DNA of 33,606 bases from Deltaproteobacteria bacterium. Lineage in GTDB: Bacteria > Myxococcota_A > Polyangia > Polyangiales > JADZFZ01. Shown here piece after piece: positions 14,243 through 21,646 of this stretch. A program made the position numbers and the translations under genes. Location of the stretch: NCBI GenBank assembly GCA_020854145.1, contig JADZFZ010000867.1, forward strand, positions 1 to 33,606, given 5' to 3'. The first letter of the stretch is position 1; each line of letters begins with the position of its first letter. A model generated the notes under the pieces. It saw only the letters and a list, made by a program, of their open reading frames with translations. It searched no databases and had not been told where the DNA came from.

Positions 14243-16065
14243 CCCGCCTCCGGCGCTATCAGCGAAATCCTTCCGCGGGCGCAATGGCCTACGACGCGCG
14301 TTGAGTAGGAGATGCTGTCGGCTCGCATCTGCTGAACCGTCGTGGGCGGTCGACCATCCCGGAGTTCGGCCACGAGGATCGAGACTGGGAGGCCCGTGTG
14401 AACACCAGCGTCGACGAGGCCTACTCGAGTAGGGCGACTTCCTGACGTGCAGGCCGCGCAGAGGCGTTCCGGCCCTGTACTCCCAGCGCGATCCGGCGCC
14501 GGCACCACAAGCTGACTCGGGGCGTCAAGGGCGCTGAGGATCACGGCGTGGGTCGATCCCAGCACGTGCGTGAGATAGCGCAAGGCACCTATATCATCTC
14601 TCTCGGCCAGTTGCGTCTGCCTCACGGTGCTCGCGAGGCGCTCGGTCATGCATCGGTCGCACGGCGTGCCGCGCCCCAGGGCGTGAGCGTCGTACACGTG
14701 GACCACGAACTGGGCAGGCTCGGGCAAGCCAGGTACGACGAGATCGAAAACGTGGTATTCGGGCAGCGAACGCTTCTCCCCGAGCCAGACGGTGGGGCCC
14801 GGCCCACGGTCGCTGACGCTGAGGCATTCTTCGGGCAGACCCTGCGGTTCAAGCGCGAGCACCTCCCGGAGAAGTTGCGCGGAGGCGGTACGCGCCGCAG
14901 CCACCGAGTCCCATATCGGTTCTCCGAGACCCAGTTCGCGCAGCAGCAGCTGCGCCTCGAGGATTCCGTTGACGAAGTGCTCCCGGAACACCGGAGCGTG
15001 GACCTTCTGAAGCAGCAAATACAGGAGGCTGAGCACCATGTCGGCCCCGCCGAGTCGCAGGAAGCATCGCGCTTGGAGGCACACATTCTCCGCCGCGTAT
15101 CCGAATTCGGAGGCGCGTTGCAGCACTTCGAGGGCAGGCCCCAGCTGCCCGGCATGGTAGAGGGCTAGGCCGGATGAATAGAGCCCCTGCTCGACCGCGG
15201 CCGTTTCACGAGGGCCTCGGAGGAATACGGCCTGCCGGTACGCCACGCTGTACCCGGTCGTATCGGGCTCGCCACCGACATCGGCGCAACCAACCGCGTC
15301 CTCCAGCGCTCGCAGCACTTCCTCGAAGCTCTTGGGACGGTCGTCAGGACGAAGTTCGGTGCATGACCGGGCGAGAACGGTCAGGGCCGGAGGCGCACCG
15401 TCCCGGTGGTTCAGCGACTTCGCATCAGACACGGAAGTCGCCGGGCAACCGATGAAGGAGATGAGGCACGCTCCGAAGGCGTAGATGTCGCTTCGGATTG
15501 TTGCGGGAGCCCCGGATTCGCACTCGGGAGAGAGAAAGGGCGCCGGTGTTCGCGGACCGCTGGGCTGACCCGATGCGAGCATCCCCGCCAGACCGAAATC
15601 CGAGACCGCCCAGTGCAGTCGGACGCGACGCATGACTCCGAGGATGTTGTCGGGCTTGAGGTCACCGTGAACAATCCCGTGCTGGTGGACGTGCTGCATG
15701 CCCCGGCACACACCTGTCAGAGTGTTTCGCCAGAACGTCAGGTCATCGGTCCGAAGGGTGTGGCCAGCCAGGCTTCCCCCCGGCGCGTACTCCATGATGA
15801 GAAAGGGGGCGTCTGCTGTGGCGGAAACGTGATAGGCGCGAACGATGTTGTTGTGCGGTGGGAGCAGGGGCCACACGTTGAGTTCGGTCAGGAACGGGCC
15901 GATCCTGTCCGACACCTGGTACGTTTTGGCGGCATACTCCAGACCGGTCAGCCGGTCTCGCACGCGGTAGACGCGCCCGAAGGCACCGCGTGCGGTCATC
16001 AGTGCGCTGCCTCCGTCGGGTGCGACGTGAGCAAGAATATCATACCTTCCGGCGAGGGTTCTCAC
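14239..16065 (-). CDS. Ser/Thr protein kinase with long C-terminal region
   Basis: A 608-residue kinase. The glycine loop is GAFGRVY (27-33), the ATP-binding Lys is Lys47 in YAAKTY, the catalytic loop is HGDLKPDN (133-140, Asp135, with HGD in place of HRD), the metal Asp is in DFG (156-158), the SPE (179-181) stands for APE and SDIYAFG (192-198) follows. All key residues are present, so it should be active. After about residue 280 comes a helical region (SSGLALYHAGQLGPALEVLQ) that looks TPR-like, then a domain with CDRC and LCAAC that may bind zinc. No membrane helix. GTG at 16065 overlaps the upstream stop; no separate ribosome site. Substrates are likely to be the co-operonic proteins, by inference. 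Confidence 0.85.
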   Translation of the reverse strand: MRTLAGRYDILAHVAPDGGSALMTARGAFGRVYRVRDRLTGLEYAAKTYQVSDRIGPFLTELNVWPLLPPHNNIVRAYHVSATADAPFLIMEYAPGGSLAGHTLRTDDLTFWRNTLTGVCRGMQHVHQHGIVHGDLKPDNILGVMRRVRLHWAVSDFGLAGMLASGQPSGPRTPAPFLSPECESGAPATIRSDIYAFGACLISFIGCPATSVSDAKSLNHRDGAPPALTVLARSCTELRPDDRPKSFEEVLRALEDAVGCADVGGEPDTTGYSVAYRQAVFLRGPRETAAVEQGLYSSGLALYHAGQLGPALEVLQRASEFGYAAENVCLQARCFLRLGGADMVLSLLYLLLQKVHAPVFREHFVNGILEAQLLLRELGLGEPIWDSVAAARTASAQLLREVLALEPQGLPEECLSVSDRGPGPTVWLGEKRSLPEYHVFDLVVPGLPEPAQFVVHVYDAHALGRGTPCDRCMTERLASTVRQTQLAERDDIGALRYLTHVLGSTHAVILSALDAPSQLVVPAPDRAGSTGPERLCAACTSGSRPTRVGLVDAGVHTGLPVSILVAELRDGRPPTTVQQMRADSISYSTRVVGHCARGRISLIAPEAG

Positions 16066-17018
16066 CGCGCTGGGTGCTTTGGGTGAATGAGCCTGAATGG
16101 CCCGTCCGTCACGTCATACCGGAGTTCCGGCGGCACCGGTTCAATGGCGATCACGACGCCACCGTACGCCACGACTGCACTGCCCCTGCACAAGCGCCGG
16201 GCGGACTCGCCGTTGCGCGCATCGAGCGCAAAGAGAGTCTGCCGCTCGATCCCCACGGGACCATCATGGGTTTTCAGGTTCACCTCGTGCCTCGCTCCGG
16301 GCGACTCCCGCGCGGCACGCAAGACATTCGAATCGAGGAGGCTCCAGCAGCACGGCGGTGGCATCCAGCAGCCCAGCTCGACCGCCTCCGCGCCCTCTCG
16401 CTTCTCGTTGTGCGCCTCCAATCGGAAACCGGTGCTCTCTCGGAGGATTGTGAACTGCCGTCGGCTACCTCCTGCGGGCGTGGCGATGTCGCACTTCGCG
16501 TGGGCTCCGACAACGCATGCCGCGCCACTGACGATCGAACTCGTCAGGTCGCCTGCCATTCGCAACGAGACGAGGAGCCAGCCGTCGGCAGAATGACGCA
16601 CATCGCCGGGCACCCCAACGCCAAGGGATGCATCCAGCAGCTGCTCCCAGCCTCTCGCGATGGGAATCTCTACCCACGGCGCATCCGGGGTCGGTCGGAT
16701 TAGAATACTGAGCCTCACCACATTGTGGCGAAGGCTGTCACCCACCAGTCGACGCCGCAACATGACATGATTGGGGAGTATCGGCCTGTCCGCGGCCTCT
16801 CGCGACCGAGGTGCGTTCCACGACGTGACGAGTCGCCTCCATGCCGCATCGACAGCGTTCCGATCGCGATCGCGGGTGCCGGTCGCCTCGAGAATCGTCC
16901 GCACTCCAAACGGGGGTTCCGACTTTCCCAGCAGCATCAAATAGCCAAACAATTGATTACCGAGCTCCTGCTGGAGCGCTCCGAGTACCCGATTGGGGGT
17001 CAGACGGTTGTCGGTCAC
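16062..17018 (-). CDS. hypothetical protein with possible FHA-like domain
   Basis: A 318-residue protein of unknown family. The segment CVVGAHAKCDIATPAGGSRR, followed by QFTILRESTGFRLEAHN, resembles the FHA pattern (G, CDI, SRR-F, hydrophobic strand, N). The Asn-Gly-Thr part of a full FHA domain is not seen, so this is a weak call. An FHA domain would bind phosphothreonine and would fit its place directly before the Ser/Thr kinase gene. The N-terminal ~110 residues are helical and basic. GTG at 17018 overlaps the previous stop and its own stop overlaps the kinase start. Confidence 0.6.
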   Translation of the reverse strand: MTDNRLTPNRVLGALQQELGNQLFGYLMLLGKSEPPFGVRTILEATGTRDRDRNAVDAAWRRLVTSWNAPRSREAADRPILPNHVMLRRRLVGDSLRHNVVRLSILIRPTPDAPWVEIPIARGWEQLLDASLGVGVPGDVRHSADGWLLVSLRMAGDLTSSIVSGAACVVGAHAKCDIATPAGGSRRQFTILRESTGFRLEAHNEKREGAEAVELGCWMPPPCCWSLLDSNVLRAARESPGARHEVNLKTHDGPVGIERQTLFALDARNGESARRLCRGSAVVAYGGVVIAIEPVPPELRYDVTDGPFRLIHPKHPAR

Positions 17019-17743
17019 CGCACCTGGCCACCGATGGGCAGGGGAACGCGGCGCAGACGGGAGAACTCGGTGGCCAGAATGGCGTAGTTCAACCCAACGG
17101 CGTTCAGCAGCTGGCGCGGCGGGGAGTAGAGGATGTCACCGCAGTATCGGAGCCCGCCAAGTTCCTCCCAAACTTCGTCTGCCGTGCGCAGGTTGCCGTC
17201 AGCGTCGCGCTCCTGTAGGCGGAGCTCCTGAAGCAGAAGTGGGTGGCTGTCGAGCATGAAGATGGCGGGCTGTGCGCTGATCAAGCCGGACAACTCAGGA
17301 CTCATGCCGATCATCGTCTTGTAGAGTTGGTCCGCACGTTCGTACCGGCCGACTCGCTCGGGGCTCGCCAAGTGAGCAACGCAGCGGCGCGCATCGAGTC
17401 TCGGCATGGCGTCTCGCGTCCGACCGACCTCAGCTCGATACTCGTTGAGGGAGCGGGTGTCTAGCGGACAGGAGGGCCGGTCCGCCATGACTACCTCGTA
17501 CCAGTCGTATTCCCAACGGAGCTTCAGCTGCTCGACTGCATGCCAGTAGTAGGCTTCGGTCGCCCAGCTGAGGTCGGGTATTGGTGGGTCCATTGGCGCT
17601 AACTCCGGACGCGCTACGCGTGTCGTGCGGGGCGTCCTGCAGGCCGTAATCTCGAGCTGTTCAAAAGCCTTTCGGTGGTCGGCGGACGCCGGGCGATCTG
17701 ACAAAACCTCCCCTGCCGCTTGCCAGATGTCAGATCGCGTCAT
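17015..17743 (-). CDS. hypothetical protein, first gene of kinase operon
   Basis: An unknown protein rich in Trp and Tyr near AYYWHAVEQLKLRWEYDWYE, then LYKTMIGMSPELSGLISAQP and LHELR-type helices. Three starts are possible: ATG 17791 (G-run upstream but sharing CATG with the divergent gene), ATG 17743 used here, and ATG 17593 (GGAG nine bases upstream, 192 residues). If the last is correct, the inverted repeat at 17693-17738 is intergenic and would be the operator of the kinase operon. Its stop overlaps the FHA-like gene as GTGA. Confidence 0.6.
   Translation of the reverse strand: MTRSDIWQAAGEVLSDRPASADHRKAFEQLEITACRTPRTTRVARPELAPMDPPIPDLSWATEAYYWHAVEQLKLRWEYDWYEVVMADRPSCPLDTRSLNEYRAEVGRTRDAMPRLDARRCVAHLASPERVGRYERADQLYKTMIGMSPELSGLISAQPAIFMLDSHPLLLQELRLQERDADGNLRTADEVWEELGGLRYCGDILYSPPRQLLNAVGLNYAILATEFSRLRRVPLPIGGQVR
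17693..17738. promoter_or_regulatory. 11-bp inverted repeat, candidate operator
   Basis: GCGATCTGACA (17693-17703) and its exact complement TGTCAGATCGC (17728-17738) are separated by 24 bp. A further half site GTCAGAT lies at 17750-17756. Three related half sites between two divergent transcription units fit a repressor or activator operator. If the minus-strand gene begins at 17743 or above, the repeat is inside its first codons and could instead form an RNA stem. Confidence 0.5.
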
Positions 17744-17789
17744 GGTGAGGTCAGATGCGCCAAGGCCTCGCACGCCGTAGCCCCGAGAC

Positions 17790-18041
17790 ATGACGTCCCC
17801 CCAACGCACCGGAGAACATCCGACCGAGGGCCCGCGCCCCGCCCTACCACCGACCGCGTCGCCGCACGGCCCGCAAACGGACCCAGCCGCCGAGGCCGCG
17901 CGGCTATCGAGCGAACTCCGACAGGCTCGCGACTCAGGCGACCACCACCTCGAGGATGACCTCCGGCGAGCGCTCGGGGCAGCGCTCGAGGCCAAGGCGC
18001 GCGAAGCGCTCGCACGAGACCTGGCGAGGACCGAGCCATGA
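17790..18041 (+). CDS. small hypothetical protein (83 aa)
   Basis: First of two plus-strand genes against the general direction of the window. The N-terminal ~30 residues are Pro/Thr-rich and the C-terminal half is a charged helix (AARLSSELRQARDSGD, then LRRALGAALEAKAREAL). There is no good ribosome site before ATG 17790, which shares CATG with a possible minus-strand start, so the true start may be internal. Belief rests on the ATGA overlap with the next gene (18038-18041). Confidence 0.5.
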   Translation: MTSPQRTGEHPTEGPRPALPPTASPHGPQTDPAAEAARLSSELRQARDSGDHHLEDDLRRALGAALEAKAREALARDLARTEP

Positions 18042-18415
18042 TCCGGCGCGACCTGGCCGGAGTGGCCGTGCAGGTCGCGGCGTATGTGTTCCGGACCAGC
18101 ATCGCGCGGCGGGTGGCCGTCCACGCGGCGACCGAGCTGTGGCTGGAGGGAATTCCAGAAGCCCGCCTCGACGTCTTGGCTGGGCGGTATCGAGTTCTGT
18201 GTCGGGAACTGCACACGGCGCTCGATGTCGGGGTGAGCGACGATGTCGTGCGCCTGCACATGCGCCGCGCGCTCCCCCAGTTGGCCGCACACGCGCACAC
18301 CGTCGAGCGTCTCGGTCCGCGCTGTCCGGCCGACGCGATGATTCGATTCCGAATCGAGCAAGAGCGCGGGAAGTGCCTGTATGTCGTCAGCATCGAGGGC
18401 CGCACTCACGGATAG
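18038..18415 (+). CDS. hypothetical protein (125 aa)
   Basis: An unknown basic helical protein (RRDLAGVAVQVAAYVFRTSI near the N-terminus, then VAVHAATELWLEGI), ending in a short beta segment (GKCLYVVSIEG). It is coupled to the preceding gene by ATGA. No motif that I recognise. The 398 bp after it (18416-18813) contain no intact gene: a 29-codon frame at 18427-18516 with GAAAGG before it, and the broken minus-strand gene described next. Confidence 0.6.
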   Translation: MIRRDLAGVAVQVAAYVFRTSIARRVAVHAATELWLEGIPEARLDVLAGRYRVLCRELHTALDVGVSDDVVRLHMRRALPQLAAHAHTVERLGPRCPADAMIRFRIEQERGKCLYVVSIEGRTHG

Positions 18416-18534
18416 AAAGGCGACCAATGCTCTTGGGTCGTCGTAGCGAGAAGTTGAGGGCCACCTGCCGTCGAAGCCAGGACTGCGCCCTGGTCCACGC
18501 GCATAACACACCGTGACCGGCTCACGAATGCACA

Positions 18535-18813
18535 TCAGGGAACCGCACCTTCGTCGGCGGCGAGTTCCTGGTAGCGGCGAGCGAGATACACGAGTCGGGA
18601 CGGTCGTCCGAGGCCGGGACCGGCGGGGTGCGGCGACGATGTCGTCGGCCTTCTTCTCAAGGAGCACGGCGAGGAGGAGGTTGCTGGATTCGGGGTCGAG
18701 GGTAGTCTGCCATCGGGGGCGTGACGTTGACCGCATCCTGGAGCCTCGAGACCAGCGGCTTCCCACGCCTGTCGTCTGCTTGGGGAGTCTCCAGTTCAGG
18801 CAGCGGGCGGGCA
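18535..18813 (-). pseudogene. remnant of an unknown gene
   Basis: Three minus-strand frames carry protein-like segments that follow one another: PLVSRLQDAVNVTPPMAD, then DPESSNLLLAVLLEKKADDI in a second frame, then RPSRLVYLARRYQELAADEG ending at the stop 18535-18537 in a third. Joining them needs two frameshifts, near 18720 and 18625. The first segment runs on from the end of the P-loop NTPase gene. I read this as the decayed 3' part of a gene in the same direction. No function can be assigned. Confidence 0.38.
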
Positions 18814-20241
18814 TCATGGTCCCACAACGCCAAGATACGGCCGAAAGGCACGGTGAACCTCGAGCCTGCTCTCCCGCAGGCTACTTGCCGGCTCTTGCGG
18901 ACTCTCTATCGCGTAAATCGTGCCCCCGGCGGGTGCCACACGCCCGACTACGCCCACGTCGTACATCACCTGCAGAAGGCGCTCTTTTGTCGTCAGCCGA
19001 AACCAATCGTGCAACCCCAGAGCTTCGCTAACGCCCTTGTCCATCAAGACCCTCTCCTCTATCGTGTCAGCGATCTCCTTGCCGGCTCGAATCGCGACAG
19101 CGCCGCGAAAGACGATCTCGACGAGTTTCCCAACCTCCGGGTAGACGTCTCCGAAGTCGGCATTTAGCCCAAACAGCTTCTCCTCCGAGAAGCTCTTCAG
19201 CACGTCGTGAACATGCTCGAGCGTGACCCTCTGCTTTCCGGCCTTGAGTTTTGCTCTGTTGAGCAAGTCGATCATGTCCCGCGGACCGCTAGTGCAGTAC
19301 GACGCTACTTCGCCATAGAAAGTGCGAAACTCCGCCGTCCAAGCGAAGTCTCGCCGCCATAGCTCCTCCACAGCCCCGTCTTCATACTTCACATCATGTT
19401 TGCTCGCCACCCTCCGCGCAATCAATGCCGCCAGCTCATCCGCGCCGCGCCACGAGATATGCTGTATGTACGGCTTCGCCTTGTCGTATTCGGTTTGGTG
19501 TTCAAACCAGTAGCGCCACACACCGTATTTCAGGAACAACAACACGTGTAACCCGGCACTCGCTCGCTCGTTGATGTCCACGACAGCGCGAGCGATCCCC
19601 TCTATGTACGCAGGATTCCTCTCCATTCCCGGGAAGACATCTTCGGCGTCGTCGATCATGATATAGGCTCGCCGGCCGCCGAGCGCATCCACGGTTGCAT
19701 CGCAGGCCTCCTGCCAGGCGGCCTGGACGAATTTCGCGGCAGCAGGCTTGAAGAGCGGTTCCAAGTCAACTTCCACCCCGGCACTGACTCGTACGGCAGA
19801 GGGCACATTCTTCAAGATGTCTAGGCCAGCGGATCCAGCCTTTCTCAGCTTGCCGAGTACCTTGCCAGTGAGACTCGCGTCTCGGGTCGATTGATCAGCG
19901 ACCTGGTCCGCAAACTCGCGTAGGAGGTGCAACGCAATTACGTTCCTTATTCGACTCGAGCGACCTGCGACCATTCCCGGGTCAATGCTGAGACAGCTGT
20001 GGTCCGCGTCGACATTCCAGATCAGTGCGTTCGGATCGCACTCCAGGTTCTTTCGGAGAGCGGTCTTTCCGCTACCCTTGACGCCAACGATAATACAGTT
20101 GCCGTGGGACCCCTTGTGGCTCTTGAGTGCGCCGCTAACCTCAAAGTCTCGCGGAGCGTGGACCTGTGCGACATCCTCGCGCTTCACGTGGGATGCGTCC
20201 GGATCGCCGAAGTACAACTGGAAGCTGTCGCGGGCGCTCAC
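18814..20241 (-). CDS. P-loop NTPase (STAND/Sll1717-like)
   Basis: A 475-residue ATPase. After LYFGDPDASHV the Walker A is IIVGVKGSGKTALRK (GVKGSGKT at 53-60), and Walker B is AYIMIDDAEDVF. A helical region and a C-terminal winged-helix-like part (LLQVMYDVGVVGRV) follow. The short N-terminal FGD-type segment before the P-loop recalls bacterial Sll1717-type P-loop ATPases; the assignment within the STAND/AAA group is tentative. GTG at 20241 overlaps the upstream stop (GTGA). As the last gene of a seven-gene operon it may be the energy-using or sensing component. Confidence 0.75.
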   Translation of the reverse strand: MSARDSFQLYFGDPDASHVKREDVAQVHAPRDFEVSGALKSHKGSHGNCIIVGVKGSGKTALRKNLECDPNALIWNVDADHSCLSIDPGMVAGRSSRIRNVIALHLLREFADQVADQSTRDASLTGKVLGKLRKAGSAGLDILKNVPSAVRVSAGVEVDLEPLFKPAAAKFVQAAWQEACDATVDALGGRRAYIMIDDAEDVFPGMERNPAYIEGIARAVVDINERASAGLHVLLFLKYGVWRYWFEHQTEYDKAKPYIQHISWRGADELAALIARRVASKHDVKYEDGAVEELWRRDFAWTAEFRTFYGEVASYCTSGPRDMIDLLNRAKLKAGKQRVTLEHVHDVLKSFSEEKLFGLNADFGDVYPEVGKLVEIVFRGAVAIRAGKEIADTIEERVLMDKGVSEALGLHDWFRLTTKERLLQVMYDVGVVGRVAPAGGTIYAIESPQEPASSLRESRLEVHRAFRPYLGVVGP

Positions 20242-20759
20242 TGCGCTGCTCCGTAGAACACGCGCACACAACGAGTCATCCCGCCGGCCATCGCGTAGAA
20301 GAAAAGCAAGCTTCGAAGCTGCTCCTTGGATAGGGTTTGCGGCGTCTCACCAGCGCCGGCGTAGAGAGCAGAGTGAATGGTCTCCGCATCGGGGACGTCC
20401 GGCAGCTGGATCTGACTTATCACTCGGAGAATTCGGTCAATCGGAACGCCGCAGTTCGCGAGGTAACTGCGAACAGCAGATTGTGCCTTGAGATTGAATT
20501 TCTCCTCGGAGCCAAGTGCTGTCCTGCCAGTACTGGTGACGCGAATAGCGCGCTCGTCCTGCTCGGCGAGGAACTCGAGGGAGACCATTAGTTGGATGGT
20601 CCGCCGAATGCTCCCAGGTTGCAGTGGCTCACCATCCAGCTTGAATTCGTCACCGGGGCTCTGGCCGATTGCCTCCACGAGTTCGTCGATGCTGTCCCAC
20701 CTCTCGCGTTTTGCTGCCCGACGGAGCGCCGCCCAAATCTTCGCGTGTGTGGTTGCCAA
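20238..20759 (-). CDS. hypothetical winged-helix-like protein (173 aa)
   Basis: A helical protein whose first half (IWAALRRAAKRERWDSIDEL, later SIRRTIQLMVSLEFLAEQDE and IRVTSTGRTAL) reads as a winged helix. The TTG start at 20759 has GGAG eight bases before it. The frame overlaps the previous gene by 172 bp, far more than any other junction here. An internal ATG at 20588 forms a TAATG junction with that gene's stop, but would discard the well-formed helical N-terminus. I favour the long form. Confidence 0.62.
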   Translation of the reverse strand: MATTHAKIWAALRRAAKRERWDSIDELVEAIGQSPGDEFKLDGEPLQPGSIRRTIQLMVSLEFLAEQDERAIRVTSTGRTALGSEEKFNLKAQSAVRSYLANCGVPIDRILRVISQIQLPDVPDAETIHSALYAGAGETPQTLSKEQLRSLLFFYAMAGGMTRCVRVFYGAAQ

Positions 20760-21646
20760 GTCTTGTTCTCCATTCCGGATGCCTCATCGAAGTCCGCCGG
20801 GAACCCGGACCCAGCCGGAGCCCTCGTCCGAGTCGCCACGGCACCGAAGATCAACGTGTCGAACGCGGCAACGGGGCCGTCCACCGTGTAGAGTCCGTGG
20901 CCGCGCTTCGTCGTGGACTCCACCTCGTCAAGCGTGCCCGCACCATTGGGCGCGGCGAGGAGCTCGGCCATCGCGAAGCTCACCGTGCCGGAGTGCAGGA
21001 TCAGGATCCGCTGGCTGAGGCTCTGGGGGTCGGCGTGGCGGAGGTAGTCGGTGGCATTGCGCACGGCATAGGCGCGCCCGTCCGCTTTCGGCTCCGCGAC
21101 TTCCCGCGCTGGCCCGATCCCAGCCGCAGCCATGCGTGTCTCGACCAGGCGGCGCGCGAGGGTCACGCTGCCGAGTTGGCGCAGCCGCGTCCAGATGGAC
21201 TCCAGCGGCATCTCGGCCTGGATCCGTCGTCCCTTGCTCAATCGTACGGCCGGTGGGGCGCCGGCGTCCGGCGCGATCTTCGCGGGCGCGACTTCCTCGT
21301 TCCACGCGAGCACGACGGTGAAGAAGTCGTCGCGCGTCAGCACCGGGATGGGGAGTCCGTCGGGGACGTCCTTCGGATCGAGCCCGTGGTTTCCGAGGAT
21401 GGCATCCACGAACGCGGCCAAGCGCTCATACACCTTGCGAGCGGTCGAGCTCGAGTACAGCAGCGCGACCCGATGCGTGATGCCTGCCCGCGTTGCGGTG
21501 ATGATCAGGTAGTCGGCGTCCGATCCGCGACGCTCGATCGCGGCGTTCCAGCCGTGGGTGCGCAGCAGCCCGAGGATCGGCTCCTGCGCATCCCGTTCCA
21601 GGATGTCGAGCCGCAACTTCCGGCCGTTCTCGTCGTCCGCCGTCAT
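20588..21646 (-). CDS. hypothetical protein (up to 352 aa)
   Basis: An unknown protein. The N-terminal region (RDAQEPILGLLRTHGWNAAI, then DADYLIITA and HRVALLYSSST) has a D-strand-strand look that might be a nuclease-like core, but no catalytic set is clear. The last ~57 residues overlap the next gene in another frame and look non-coding (Ser, Arg, Asn-rich), so the natural C-terminus was probably near 20760 and a frameshift or lost stop has extended it. The ATG at 21646 overlaps the previous stop as ATGA. Confidence 0.6.
   Translation of the reverse strand: MTADDENGRKLRLDILERDAQEPILGLLRTHGWNAAIERRGSDADYLIITATRAGITHRVALLYSSSTARKVYERLAAFVDAILGNHGLDPKDVPDGLPIPVLTRDDFFTVVLAWNEEVAPAKIAPDAGAPPAVRLSKGRRIQAEMPLESIWTRLRQLGSVTLARRLVETRMAAAGIGPAREVAEPKADGRAYAVRNATDYLRHADPQSLSQRILILHSGTVSFAMAELLAAPNGAGTLDEVESTTKRGHGLYTVDGPVAAFDTLIFGAVATRTRAPAGSGFPADFDEASGMENKTWQPHTRRFGRRSVGQQNARGGTASTNSWRQSARAPVTNSSWMVSHCNLGAFGGPSN

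Noticed and set aside
18427..18516. 29-codon plus-strand frame with GAAAGG before the ATG
   Set aside because: It is too short and has no recognisable features; it is mentioned only as part of the 18416-18813 stretch.
17792..18817. Extension of the first kinase-operon gene into a 600-residue protein
   Set aside because: The added part is Arg/Ser-rich and antisense to two coupled plus-strand genes. Only the segment DPESSNLLLAVLLEKK looks protein-like, and it belongs to the separate remnant.
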